Positions 45,694 through 58,277 are shown, numbered from the stretch's first letter. The stretch: 64,000 nucleotides of DNA from Calendula officinalis (GCA_963853835.1 OY970828.1:14637813-14701812); one strand, 5' to 3'. The notes: generated by a model not told the origin, from the letters alone. A program made the numbers and translations.

Positions 45694-47676
45694 CGTAACA
45701 CCTCAATTTTTAAAACATAATTTAAATAAAATTTAAAGTAAAATATTATGACAACCGGGTATTCTAAAATATAAGTTTAACAAAAACCTTTAGAAAGATT
45801 ATCAGAAAATCAGTGTTACAAGTTATATCAAATCCATAGAATACAGGAATTAAATTATGACCAACGAGGTAATCTCTTCCAATGTCACTTCTACAGGACC
45901 TCATATTCCTTAGCTCTAGAACCTGAGTACATAACCATAAAACACAAACGTAGTACGTGTAGGGGTGGAACTAGAACGTTTCAATACTAGTAGCACAATA
46001 AAAAAATTCGGGTACAAAATAAAATATAAAAAAAGTATTAAAATACGATTACATCAAATATATAAAAAAAATAGTGTAAGATCTTGCATTCTAAAGCTGG
46101 CATCTCCGTGTACACACTTTTTGAAAGCAATCCATTACATCTTCAAAATTAACTTTCATAAGGGCTTTTTTTTCAACATTACAAATCAATACATCGTTCA
46201 TAAAATTATCACCCATTTTATTATGCAAGTTGGTCTTTAATAACTTCGTCGTAGAAAAACGCATTTCCATCGTTGCAGTTGATACTGCAAAAACCAAAGC
46301 TAACTTTAATAACCTATAAACCAAAGGATAAGAACGGTGTTTCCCCATTATCACCATCATACGAGAAAGGTCGGCAATCCCTTCAAACTAACAAATCGGT
46401 AATCATTATGCCAAGAGTGATGATGTATCTCAAGTTCACCATCAAGTTGCACCCTCTCTAAATCATTAAAATCAATTTTGTACAACTCACTCAACTTCAA
46501 CAACTTTGTTTTGTCAAAGTTAGCAAATGAACTACAAGTATTAAAGCCCCCACGTATTCAAGTAATTGGGTGCTTACTTCACTAAATCGATCCTCGAATT
46601 CTGAATTCTGCATATCCAAAATCGTGTTGAAAATTTTAACTTCAAAATGATATTGATTAGTAACTTTAGTGACCCGATTTCTTGAACTGGCATATTTTTT
46701 GGCCATATCCACAATGCCAATATTATGTTTATGACAAAAAGAAAATACTTTCGCCAAAGTCTTGGCAAACCCCATAGCTCTCAAAGCTTTCAATGCATTC
46801 ATTGTCCCCGTAACCATAGAACCTGCTTCTAAAATATCTTGATCCTTTTCTTGAAGACGTTTTGTAACACCGCAAATTTAAGCCCAATTTTTTTTTTATA
46901 CTAAGGAAGCGTTTCAAAATATCCAACATAAAGTTATTCATAAAATATACCATTACATATTATTCAATAAATAATATTTCAGAAAACAGTGTTACTTAAT
47001 TACTGCGCCTCGACTATGATACCAAAATCATATTAAAGTCAAACTTCCCAAAACCTGACTCCTTATTTATTGCAAACCTTATTAACCTGAAAAGGAGTCA
47101 ACAAGATGAGGATTAGCACAAAGCTAAGTGAATAAAATCATAACGCAATAAACTGTACAATCACAACAATCACAGATAACAACTTCGACGGTTTAAACAA
47201 ATACCCTAGAGGACCGGCGGTTCGGCCGTACCTAAAACCATTGTTGGCCCACAGGGTTTGTCGATGGCCCTAAGCTACTTGACATAGTATTAAGCCCTCT
47301 TAAACAACAAACGCATAAAAAGCCTTAATACTACCACACTAATAGCAAATGACACCCAACCCCTAACCACCAGCCTGACCTCTAATCTTAATCCATGTGC
47401 ACATATCCAATCAATTAAGATACCATCATTAATTAAATAACAAATAAGTAAACCATGAAGATCACAACAAAATTATGCACCAGACATAGTTCGCGCCGCG
47501 ACACAAGGGTTCGCGTCGCGAACCATTTGGTTGCTCCCCGCGAACTATTTCACGAACGGGAAAATGGAATTCTGTTAGATCTTCACATCGCGAACCCCTA
47601 GGTTCGCGCCGCGAATTTCCTATCTCAACAAGGTGTAACCCAAACTATTGCAACCAACACATTTTAAGGGTTATAA

Positions 47677-49446
47677 TGTAACGAACCAAATTTTGTAAAT
47701 AAATAAATTGTGTAAAAATATGATAAATACGGATAATTCATTTAGAACACGTAGGAATTGGTTTCGTGTCATTTGGACACCGTTTGATATGGTTAAGGTC
47801 GAAACCGGACTGAAATAGATAACAAAAAGTTGCAGCCTAGCTGTCTGGGCGAGTTCGCGACGCGAACTATGGTTCGCGATCGCGAAGATGAGACAGAGAA
47901 TTTGGGGCTTGATTGTGAAGAGTTAGCGAACGCGAGGTCTGACGCGAACAAGGGTTCGCGACGCGAACTGGTCGCGAGGTTGGACGCGAAGTTTGGTTTG
48001 AGCAGCTCGATGACGTCACTTCCGCGTTAATTCACGACGCGAAGGGGTTCGCGGCGCGAACTCCTGTCTGGCTGAATAAAAATGGGTTTAGCCTAGGGTT
48101 TAGGCATTCAACAACCCTACACACCTACCAGCCGTTATTTTGAAGGAAGTGAACGTTTTTGGTGTTCTTTGGCTTAAATCTTCATCAATCTTGGGGATTT
48201 TAACATCAAAGGTAAGGATTCTTGATCCTTCATGCTTGGTATTCAATTTGTAAGCTTTATTTGGGTATCCATGGTGGTTTGGACAACCTACCATGTCATC
48301 TTTGGGGAAGATGACTAAATATGGGTGTAAAACACTCCTTGTAAGCTTGTAATCAATGTGTACAAGTTGGATTTGGGTTTTATTGATGGAAATCTTGAAC
48401 TAGGGTTTGAGATTTCACCAAGTTAGTTGAACTTGGTGGTTAAGAAAGTAGTTATGGGTTTATGGGTAACTAGTTATGGATTATAACTGGACTTTATGAT
48501 GATATTGATAATAGGTCAAGAAGACTTAAGAGTTGGAGTTACTTCGTTGATTGAGAAGTAAGCAATTGTGTTGATTAACATAATTTTGGATTAGCATTGC
48601 TAAGGTGAGTACATGTGATCTTTTCTGAGTATATAGTAAACCCGATTTTATAGTTGAAATGATTTATTGAGTCTTTATTAGATAATTGTTTTAATAAAGA
48701 AAATGATTGAATTGATATAAGTATGAATTGAATTGTTATTTGATTTGTTGGTTACCACTAGTATGTTATGAGTTATGAATTGGAGCATTGGCTCAAGTTC
48801 GATAATTTGTTATGTGGTAGCTAATCAGTTGGATCTTAGATAACTCACACAAGTTGGGGGAGTTAGTGACACCTACTTGGGGCGGTACCACCCTGCGCAA
48901 GGGTATTGTGTCGAGAAATAGATAACCCGGAAAGTGGGGGAGTTTGAGATAACCCGGAAATCGGGGGAGCAATAGATAACTGGTAAACGTGGGAGTTTAC
49001 CTAGATAACCCATATCGGGGGAGTTTGTTTCGGGGAGGCCCGCTACGTATGTGTGGGTTTACGGCAAGCCTTAGAGTATGTTTGACTATGTGCAATGTGA
49101 TATTTATTTAAATTTTATTTTATTGCAATTATTTATAAGCGAGTCTAAAACCCATGTTTCTCACGAGACAATTGTGTCTCACGTACTACGTTTCTTTTTT
49201 GCTATGTACTCAGGTTCGGGAGCTAAGGATTAGGCGACCCGTACTTAGCATTGGAAGTGATTAGCTCGGTGTACTTATTTAATTCCCTAGACTATGGTTT
49301 AGATATTATTGTAACACCGATTTTTGATACTCTGATAATCCTTTCAATGTTTTATTTAAACCGTATTTTTGGGTTACTTGGTTTGTAAAGACTTATTATT
49401 CGATATTTGAAAAGTTTAAATTGTTTTGAAAAATTGAGGTGTTACA
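47677..49446 (+). repeat. Solo LTR, family A (A3), inside LTR-B2
   Basis: A 1770-bp LTR, TGTAACGAACC to GAGGTGTTACA, in plus orientation. The target TATAA is at 47672-47676 and 49447-49451. It is the reverse complement of A1, A2 and the gypsy LTR at the right of the window. A cluster of TTCGCGACGCGAA-like palindromes lies at about 47850-48060. A set of GATAACCCGGAAA/GGGGGAG repeats lies at about 48900-49025. Confidence 0.9.
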
Positions 49447-51540
49447 TATAATTCCACCCACCTTTGAACCACAAAATGCTCCAACTTAGTTATCTTATAT
49501 CACTAAGTCTTCTCATTTCCTGAACATTCATTAATCAACCGATTAGTATCCAATTCGAACCGAAATATCACATAGTTGCAAATAACTGTAATAGTCAAGT
49601 TAACATCAAAACATGACTAACTAGACTTATGCACTTTATTCAAACATATCAAAACTTATGCGTATAAAGTCAAGGTTATTTTCTACTTTTATAAACATAT
49701 ACACACAATCACCAAATTCTCATTTTAAAAATTGACCATTTCATGACTTACTAGATTCAAAGTTAAACACCAACTAATGCAACGTCCCCAAATTATGCAA
49801 CAACCAAATCAAGACTTACTTATGGTCAAAGTCAATCATTTAATGTGCAACTAGTTCAATTCAAGCATACCATACCCGAACATGTCAAAACTTTACAAAT
49901 AAATTTCAAGCTACTTACTTGTTGCATAAACATAACAACATTGCTTACAATTATCATTTTATGATCACTTAGCCATTTCTTGAAGATGTCCAGCTTAACA
50001 TGTCAAAACAAATCTTAGGTATTTTAACTCAATTTTGCACATTTTGACCAAACGGGTCAAAATCACATAAACTAAATTAAAATTACATATTACTTTTACA
50101 AACATGTCAATAATCATACTAATACCATATTATGACTAGTTAGCTATTCTAAATGGATAACCAACTTTTACAATAACCAAAGTCAAGCTCAATTAAAACC
50201 AAATCAATTGTTTTGCACATTTTACCCAAACGGGTCAAAATTCATAATTTAGTTCTTAACACATCTAAAACATATTTAATCATGGCAAAACTACCAATAT
50301 ATTATAAAAGCAACAATTACCATCTCAAATATACCATTTGACCTAAAATGACCATTTTGATCATAAAACTTCATAATTTTGACTAGTTATTAGCAAACGG
50401 GTCAAGATATTATTTTAACCAAAATCATGTTTAACTATATATTCTATTAGCATGTCAATACTCATATTAATGCCAAACTTCATGTTTACTAGCTACATAC
50501 TTTGAAACACTCAACTTTTCTTAATACCTGATTGGCCCGAAAAAGACACATCCGACCTCTTGTACTAACTCAGAAATCTGAACACTTTTATGACCATAAT
50601 AGTCCATGAAAATACAATATAATTAAACTAGACTCTTAGACCTTTATAACGGCTGGCCGCACGCCCAAAATGGAGTTACGGTTGATTTTATGTGATTTTT
50701 ACAAACCGCCAAAATTCAGCGAAAATCTGTCATATATTTTACCTACCGGGTTTTTAAGAACTTTTCATCCAAATACTATCTTTAATCTATCAAAATTACC
50801 AATTCAGTTATGGTTAATTACAAATTTCAAATATCATCTTAAGCATGTTATTTGACCTAAACAATCATATTGAACACCAAAATTTCATGACTTCAAGATT
50901 ATGGTAAAAACTCATCTTTTTCATACCTCCATTGATGAAGCTTGACAAATCAAGATTATAACTAACAATTATACACATATAACTTGAGTAATCAAAGACA
51001 AACACCAAATAAACTATCAATTTCGATTTTAAAGCAAGAATTCACAAAAACCTAACAAAATCTCAAGAACCCTATTTTATGCTTCCAACTAAAAACTCCA
51101 ATAATGCAATTGAAGAACATAATCTTACCTTCTTTATTGTACAAAAACGAGATTAGGGTAGAGATAGAGGAAGATTCAAGCTTTAGTTTAAGAAAGGATG
51201 AAGAACTGAACTATGTGTGTGTTTTGTGGGTGTTAGAAACGAGAGATGATAGATTGAGGAGGAAGAAATCAGTTTTCCTTATTGACACCTGCCCTTAGAC
51301 GTGTCAAACAAGAGGAAGGAGCAATTTTCATTTAAACCCAGTGTTGATTTGTAAATCCAATTATATGATGATCAATTAAATAGGCAAAACTAAATCTGAT
51401 TTAGACAACAAAGATATACTTGGAACTCTGGTCCAAAAGCGAATCTATTGAAATAAAAATCACTAAAATACTTAAATATTTTAATTTCTATTTATTTAAC
51501 CCTATGGTTAAAATACACTTTAATTTAAACAAGTTATATA

Positions 51541-51867
51541 CTTCTTCTGTATCACAATAAGTGATACACTTTCCATTTATGGGTATTTCACAATAAGTGA
51601 TACACTTCAAAATTTACCTTATTTCGCAAAAATGTAGGACCCAACCTCCACTAACTATCCACTTTAATAAAGTAAAATTACCATTATACCCTTACTTTTA
51701 CTTTTAAACTGATTAATATCACTTTATTCAAGAAAAGTGGGATGCATCATCCACTATCTATTTTAATATATTTTAACCATACTTTAATATATTTTAACCT
51801 TACTTTAATCTTTTACCTCAAACTCCGTGATCTTCCAAATGTATCACTTATTGTGATACGGAGGAAG
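51541..51867. mobile_element. Stowaway-type MITE (Tc1/mariner)
   Basis: 327 bp. Ends CTTCTTCTGTATCACAATAA and, read back, CTTCCTCCGTATCACAATAA. Both resemble the Stowaway end CTCCCTCCGT. The target TA flanks both sides (51539-51540, 51868-51869). Confidence 0.82.
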
Positions 51868-53455
51868 TATAATAAAATGAACTAACAATTAATATTTATT
51901 ACTTACTAAAATGCTAGGCCGGGTTTCAGGGTGTTACGCGTTTTGACAATATACCCGTGAGGTTTAAAACTTCACACATCAAATGTAAGTAAAACAAGAA
52001 ATGAACTGTCTTAAAGTAGTTTAAAATACCCCGTGCTTGATTTTCGTTACTTAAAGTTGATCCATCCTCTTCAACATAATCAAGAACCCCAATAACATCC
52101 GGAAATAAGTTCATTAAACTTGTGATTGTTTTGAGATGTGAACCCCATCTTTTATCTCATGCTCTTTGAAGAGAACCCTCTTGATATAATCATCGTCCAT
52201 TTTCAAGTTCTCTAGTACCAATTGCATTTTGCACTCTTTCTCTGTAATTCTCTCGTACCATATCTTTTCTTTTACAAGAAGCACATACCACATTAACCAC
52301 CAAAGAAATTTGCTCAAAAAAGTCTTTCACACCATCATGGTTTTTTGCTACTGGCACAATTACTAACTAAAGTTGGAGCGCAAAGCAATGTACATAATGT
52401 GCTGAATCATTATCTTGAAATATTAAAGCTTTTAAACCATTGAACGCACATCATATTACGTGCCCCATCATAACCTTGTCCTCTTACTAGTTAGAAGAAA
52501 AAAGGTATAAAGTGAATAATAGTAAATTAAATAATCAGCAAAAAAAAAAAAACCAATTACTAGAGTCATGCTATACTTATTACTGGTAAATACTTCATCT
52601 ATGACCTCTTTAAGAGTCAAAGATGATGTATCTTTCACGTGCACAATTCCAATGAATCTTTCCTTCACAATTCCAAGACTATCGACATATCTAAAAACCA
52701 TAGCCATTTGATCCTTTTTTGATACATCACTAGATTCATCAACCAATAAAGCAAACACCTCTTTGCCAATTTCTTTGCAAATACCCATAAGTATCTCTTT
52801 TGAGAAACATTGAACAATTTCTTTTTGAGTCTTTGGGGATGTCATTTGATTATTTTGACGAGCCTTATCTAAAGTAACAATGTAAATGGTTTCACTATGA
52901 TTTCGAACTAAAGATATTTCATCAATGAAAAGACCTCTAGAAAGAGAGCCACTCGACTCATCATGACCACGAAATAGTAATGCATTCTTCAATACATATC
53001 TAGAAACACCAACTGAAACAGGTAGTTAGCCTCTTCAAGTTCTGTTTGCTTTTAAAATGAAACATCAATATTGTTTTTCTTTCATTAGAAAGTCGCACTT
53101 TTTTCGTGCTTTGTTGTGCAAACTATCAATATTACCTACACGAATCCTTAATGCTTCTTTTTACTCCAGTATTAAAACCTTTTGTATGACAAGTTGGTTG
53201 ACAAGCTCCTTGAAGCAAATATGCCCTTCTTATTTCATCTACATGGTTTGGATTATACGTTGCAATCTTTGGTCTATCTGTCGGGTCCCTTGGAAGATCA
53301 TTTATATCAACACTTTTATTTGGAATACTTTTAGATAGTGGATTTTGTGGTATTTGTTGAATTACATTAGAAACCAAAGTGAATGGTTGATTTGATTCAT
53401 TGGAACATGGGTTTATAAATCATAAACCTACTAATTTACAATTAAAACTATCATT

Positions 53456-53822
53456 TCATTCGAGGCGGGATCGGCGTAAGGGACGAAGTCTCGAGCATCG
53501 GTACTCGCAGCCTTTAGGTTTAGGTAATCGTCAGATTTCCAAAGCCGACAGGCCTTCATGCCCCGACCCTCAGATGCGAGGTTCCCTGAGCAAAAGAGGG
53601 CAGATGTTACATTTGTCGTCGCTATCATAGTTTCTATCATCGTCGCTAAAGCTCCTCTACTTTCCTCCTTCATTTGCTAACGCTCTTCCCTTTGACAAAA
53701 AACATAAAACACGGTGCATGAGGGAGAAAAAGATGTTGCTCTCATACCAGATGCTTTGAGGAAACTAGCCTATCTCTCGGCAGGAAGGTGTGCCCAAACT
53801 CTCATTACATTCGAGGCTGGGT
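53456..53822. other. GC-rich segment inserted in the hAT element
   Basis: Bounded by CATTCGAGGCGGG at 53456 and CATTCGAGGCTGGG at 53807. The AT-rich words ATAAATCATAAACCTA and TTACAATTAAAA occur on both sides (53413-53450, 53841-53875). The minus strand has an 80-codon frame (53431-53673) rich in Ala/Ser that I do not recognise. It could be a captured host fragment or another small insertion. Confidence 0.4.
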
Positions 53823-55194
53823 CAATTCAAGAACTATTTTTATAAATCATAAACCTATTAACTTACAATTAAAATAGTCCAAGAACTAATTAAATTGGTA
53901 CTAATTTCATTAAGATTTTATGTTGAACTTAATTGCTTCATTGTAGGATTTAGAGGGGTGCTTTATGAATTCATTTTACAATCAATCTTTTCGCATATGT
54001 AATTTTGTAAATATATAAACGTCTAATTATCTGACATAATCAATATTTAATAGTAAGATATAAAAACAATACATATTTTAGATAAATATACAATATTATC
54101 TATCAATATACCAATATATCAAATATCACATGTATTATATATTAAAAATTGTGAAGAGACATCACACTAAATATAATACTATAATAGATTATAGATACAC
54201 AAAGTACATCATAATAATGACATTGACATATTAAAATAGTTTATAGATGCATCGAACAGTACATCATTTGTACTTTTGTAGCTTATGTAGCCTATTGAGA
54301 TAAATAAATATTAAACAAATCATAGGCAAAGGGAAAAAGTGTAGGCATTAGGCTAAGTACTTGCAATTTTCGACTGAGAAGGCAAAGTAATTTTGACTGA
54401 GAAGATAGGTGAGGCGGAGGCGTGTGTGAGACCGCGAGAGGAAAAAGTTTTATTAATTTAGGTTTAGGTGTTGAGTTGGGCTTTGTGTTTGACTATTATT
54501 AATATTTGGGTTTTTATCTTAATATTACTTTCTGTTATTTGGGTAGTCTTTTAATCTGATAGTAGCACTAAATATAAAAAAAATTAAAAATTTTGTGCTA
54601 CACAAAAAAATTTGGGTAGTGGCTCGTGCCATCATGTGCTACTCCTTCAGTCCGCCACTGAGTATGCGAGACAAAATAGGCTCGTGAGAAACATGAGTTT
54701 TAAACCCCCGATCATTAGCAAATGCAATTTAATAATATTAAATAAAATATCACACTACACATAAGCCAATCATACTTTAGAGCTTGCAATAAGCTCACAC
54801 ATATGCAACGGGCCTCCCCGAAGCAATTTCCCCCGAGATTCATCGCTCCCCCGTTTCCGGGTTATCATTGATCCCAATTTTCGGGTTATCATTGCTTCCC
54901 TATTTCTAGGTTATCATAAACTATAAAGTCAAGTCTTGCGCAGGGTGGTACGGCCCCAAGTAGGTATCACATAACTCCCCCAATTGCTTGGGTTATCATT
55001 AATCTAGATATTTAATCTACTACATAATTGGTTCATCATAATCACGAGCATTAGCTCCAATCCAATTATTCACATCTATAAGCTAGAATACACACATCAT
55101 TATCATTACTAATAATAATGCATTTGGGACTTTTTATAAGGGGAATATCTTAATCCTTAATTTCCATTCCTAGAAAGTCTTAATTCTCATCAAC

Positions 55195-55275
55195 AAAAAT
55201 AAAATACAGGCCAAGGGATTTGAACTAGTGACCTCGGAGATAAACACAAACGATTTAGCCATCTCATCTATAAAG
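55195..55275 (-). mobile_element. Possible SINE head (tRNA-like A and B boxes)
   Basis: On the minus strand an A-box-like TGGCTAAATCG (55261-55251) is followed, after 24 bases, by a B-box-like AGTTCAAATCCC (55226-55215). The spacing suits a tRNA-derived promoter. No clear tail or target duplication is seen, so this is tentative. Confidence 0.35.
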
Positions 55276-55401
55276 GCCGTTTGTTATTTCTTCATTTTTA
55301 CTTTATATAACCACAACTTGCATTCATATGCCAGGCTTTAACAATTCTTGTAACCTTCAATTGACATTTCCTTTCCTTGCTTGATTAATGCCTCCTACTA
55401 A
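55276..55401 (+). promoter_or_regulatory. Upstream of a candidate first exon
   Basis: AT-rich sequence with a TATA-like TTTATATAA at about 55311-55319, some 85 bp before the ATG at 55402. This fits a plant promoter but is weak evidence alone. Confidence 0.3.
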
Positions 55402-55525
55402 ATGCTTGGCGTGAAACCTTCAGTTTCCGTTTCATTTTCACGCATACATTCACCCAAATACCGCACTCAAGCGACCTCCAACCCTCCGGAACTCCAACTG
55501 TGCCTTATCCAATCGACGAACTCAT
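55402..55525 (+). CDS. Candidate first exon of an unknown protein with a transit-peptide-like start
   Basis: An ATG opens a frame reading MLGVKPSVSVSFSRIHSPKY, then TQATSNPPELQLCLI and STNS. It is rich in Ser, basic residues and Pro, and poor in acids near the start, as in plastid transit peptides. It is followed by a perfect donor GTAAGT at 55526. Base composition is more balanced than in the flanks. No second exon can be found before the copia debris at about 55970, so the gene is truncated, continues far away, or is a captured exon. I do not recognise the protein. A non-coding chance frame remains possible. Confidence 0.35.
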
Positions 55526-55969
55526 GTAAGTTTTCTGTTGTTACTGATTCGTGTATGTTCTCGGCCGCCTCCGATATACGACGTTTTGTCTGATCATGTT
55601 TTCTTTAATCGTTGATCAATATTTGTACTGAAATTTCTTGATTAGTGAAAAAATGGTAAACCAAGGTAGTGAAATTGAGGGTTTAGGGATTTTTCATTGC
55701 TGATTAGTTTGAAGAAATGATATTCATATGATTAAAAGCTTAAATAAGTAGATAATATTGATCCTACATGTTTATGTTACTATTTAAAATTTTGAATTTG
55801 TTGTAAACCAATTAGCTTAATCTTGGTGGATCATTTAAACACCATTCTTGTTCATATATGTGTGTATCTTACAAGTATACATGATAGTCCTTTATATAGG
55901 CACAATGTGATGAATCAAGAGTCATGAAATTAATATCCATAAGTACCTAAGTTAATGAAGGACATAAAT
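55526..55969. other. AT-rich, no gene seen
   Basis: Would be intron if the candidate exon is real. No repeat or motif stands out. Confidence 0.4.
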
Positions 55970-57633
55970 ACACGTAAACCAAAAGACTATGAGTTACAAC
56001 ACCCCCCCTTGGTTGCTTTGATTTATGTTGAACTATACATGTACTTCTTCTTGTATCTTCAGACAATCCATGAAACATTGACCTCGTTAAAAACCTTGTC
56101 GGAGAAAACCCTTTAGGACAAAAACTCCAGTCGAAGGACAAAATAGTACAACCTAGATGTCTTGAGAGAGCTAATGAACCATATACAGTGTGCCTCATTA
56201 AAACCTTGTTCAGAGAAAACCCAGTGGGACAAAAACTCTAACGAAGGACAAAAGAGTGCACAATGGTTAATAAGTACTGTATCTTCAGACAATCCATAAA
56301 GCATTCGCCTCGTGAAAAACCTTGTCGGAGAAAACCCTTTGGGACAAAACTCCAGCCGAAGGACAAAAGAGTATGACCTGGATGTCTTGAGTCATATAAG
56401 GAACCATATATGGTGGGCCTCATTAAAACCTTGTTTAGGGAAAACCCAGTGGGAAAAAATCTCTAACGAAGGACAAAAGAGTGCACAATGGTTAATAAGT
56501 ATTCAACTGGATACTCCCCCCTGACTTCAACAATTCTTAGTGAGAATGGGGTACGGTTAGTGTCTCATTAAAAACTCTGTCAAGGTAAACCCAATGGGAC
56601 AAACCCTTGAACTAAAGGAAAAAGAGTACACATGCATTCGTCGGGATGCTCCCCCTCACATGCACCTCAACAGGGTGAAAAGCATACATCAGATTCAATT
56701 ATTATTCTCACTCAACAGGGTGCAAAGCATACGTCAAGATGCAATCATTATCCGCACTCAACATGGTGCAAAGCATACATTCGGATGCAATTTATTATCT
56801 TCACTCAACAGGGCACAATGCATACATCAGGATGCAATCGTTATTTGTACACAACTAGGTACATGATATATGTCATTTATGTAGCTCATAGACGTTCCTA
56901 AGTCAAATAGCTTTGACATGTTTTGGAAAGAATCCTTTCGCAATGACTTGGTGAACAAGTCTGCATGATTCTTATTTGATCCAATATGTTGCACTTCAAT
57001 CTTTTGAAATGCTTGTTGTTCATGTGTAAAGAAGAATTTCGGCGAGATGTGTTTGGTGTTATCCTATTTTGATATAACGATGTTTCAATTGATCGATAAC
57101 AACAGTGTTATCTTCATATATGACAACCGGTTAACTGGGATCATAAGCCAAACCACATTTACTTCGAATATGGTCTCTTACATCTCAAAGCCATACACAC
57201 TCTCTAGTCGCCTCAACGAGCGCGAGTAGTTCAGAGTGGTTTGTCGAAGTATCAACTAGAGTCTACATACAAGAACCCTAGGATGTCGCCACATTCCCTA
57301 TGGTAAAGACATAACCAGATTGGGAACGTCCCTTGTGCAGGTCTGATATGTAAATTGCATCGGCATCGCCAATAAGGGCCGCGTTATCTCAAATATCAGT
57401 CATACTTGATCCACTCGATGACACGCAGGGATAGAATAAGCCCATATCCGTACTATCTATATATTAACGGAAGATGTCTTTAATACCATTTCAACGGTGG
57501 CGTGTTGGCGCATTGCTATGCCTAATCATGCATATCATAACATATAAGATGTTCGGTCTAGTACATTGGACCAAGTACAATATTGCGCTTATTGCACCTA
57601 GATATGAAGAATCAGTGCTCAATATCTCTTCTG
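55970..57633 (-). mobile_element. Decayed Ty1/copia element (3' part)
   Basis: At about 56893-57000 the minus strand reads ADLFTKSL and FQNMSKLFDLG, the usual copia RNase H end. About 57000-57630 keeps scraps of RNase H and RT thumb region in broken frames. Downstream of the stop (55970-56890) lies repeat-rich 3' DNA: the phrases CATTAAAACCTTG, GAGAAAACCC and GGGACAAAA occur many times. One block of about 220 bp is tandemly duplicated (about 56063-56275 and 56285-56500). A CAACAGGGTGCAAAGCATAC repeat follows at 56665-56840. The element is old and inactive. Confidence 0.6.
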
Positions 57634-58277
57634 TAGGAAAACCTTGTAGTATTCACATGGCGGAACTTGAATACCACATTACTGGATCTCTACTAGTCAA
57701 TGAGATCACGAGAAGAAGGAGATGATGAACATTACCTTTAGATTGCTAAAGAAGTGATCCACCTCTACTGCACCACCTGGACACGCTGCAAGACCGCGTT
57801 GTACCAACAAAGTATCACACAAAGGCTTGTGTGTGTGTGTGTGTTTCGATGAACACCAAACCGAAACCCTTTTGGGTTCTTGGTTCGGTCGACGGCAAGG
57901 GAGAGGGAGAGGGAGAGAGTGTTTAGGGTTTCTCTAAGCAAGTGAATCAACCCCTAAGCCTTAACCCTAAGTCCTTATTTATAAGGACTTAAGTTACAGT
58001 TAAGTCCTTGGAGTTTAATTATGATTAATCTCATAATTAAACTTCCGATTAACACTTTAAACCCTTGGACATTTACTAGTTATTTAATTAACTATTAATT
58101 AACTGTCTGTTAAATACTTAACCTAATATTTAACCATCCTCACATTTAATAATTAACTTATTATTATTTATTCTCTTCTTTATAATTAACTTAACTAGTT
58201 AATTATTTCACACAACTTACTTTATTCGATTGTCCATTATTGGGTGTGTAGTGGTGTGACCCTTTAGTGTCTTATAA
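57634..58277 (-). repeat. Copia-2-family LTR, inverted and truncated
   Basis: The reverse complement of the Copia-2 LTR from its TGTAGGAAAACC end through the CA/GT microsatellite (about 57827-57844) to GTGTCTTATAA, where it stops about 60 bp short of the LTR start. It differs from the Copia-2 LTRs in many places, including a longer GT run. It is followed directly by plus-strand copia DNA. Confidence 0.85.

Larger units (their letters stand above)
46863..51938 (-). repeat. Solo LTR, family B (B2), inside the hAT transposase
   Basis: Bounded by TGTAACACCGC at the left and GGTGTTACG at the right (final A changed to G). Target copies are CGTTT at 51939-51943 and, at the left, CGTTT merged with the LTR's first T (46858-46863), so one T was lost. 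It is homologous to 21533-23729 at the ends and in blocks such as GATTAGCACAAAGCTAAGTG. It is itself interrupted by a solo LTR-A (47677-49446) and a Stowaway MITE (51541-51867). No internal retrotransposon region is seen. Confidence 0.78.
46091..53400 (-). pseudogene. hAT transposase, broken by an LTR and several frameshifts
   Basis: Pieces in order on the minus strand. N-terminal at about 53132-53400 (VDINDLPRDPTDR, YNPNHVDEIRRAYLLQG, the block before the TTF-type zinc finger). DUF4371-like core at 52468-52992 (LLFRGHDESS, MTSPKTQKEIVQCFSKE, LLVDESSDVSKKDQMAM, RFIGIVHVKDTSSL). Middle at 51939-52440 (a GYDGARNM-like stretch, then DKRWGSHLKTI, LDYVEEDGS). After the LTR the coding resumes at 46862 (KRLQEKDQDILEA) and runs to the hAT dimerisation end at 46091-46360 (HRSYPLVYRLLKLALVF, NKMGDNFMNDVLICNVEK). 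Stops and shifts separate the pieces. It is inactive and shows no sign of domestication. Confidence 0.8.
45960..54660 (-). mobile_element. hAT transposon (DUF4371 / MYM-type transposase family)
   Basis: Ends TAGGGGTGG and, read back, CAGTGGCGG. Eight-bp flanks AGTACGTG (45952-45959) and AGTATGCG (54661-54668) match at 6 of 8 positions, both differences being transitions. It carries a decayed transposase gene on the minus strand and has been enlarged by an LTR-B insertion (46863-51938). Without that, the element is about 3.6 kb. A GC-rich foreign-looking segment lies at about 53456-53822. Confidence 0.82.
45694..55100 (-). repeat. Truncated LTR of family A (A2), split by an hAT transposon
   Basis: 45694-45959 and 54661 to about 55100 together match about 0.7 kb of the family-A LTR (compare 49446 back to about 48740, and 27074 onward). 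The GTAACACCTCAATTTT end is at the left, with the first T changed to C. The right part holds the GGTTATC/CCCCCG blocks typical of this LTR. The other LTR end is missing, so there is no target duplication. The right border is approximate. Confidence 0.7.

Noticed and set aside
47830..48030. Charged plus-strand protein within the solo LTR
   Set aside because: It is the translation of the CGCGAAC palindrome cluster in LTR-A3; no conservation of the frame in the other LTR-A copies is apparent.
46091..53400. Domesticated hAT-derived host gene
   Set aside because: The frame is broken by stops, frameshifts and a 5-kb LTR insertion, and the ends and target copies are those of a transposon.
56594..56901. 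Two overlapping repeat-bearing proteins
   Set aside because: The repeats come from a CAACAGGGTGCAAAGCATAC DNA repeat in copia 3' debris; different frames give equally repetitive, unrelated peptides.
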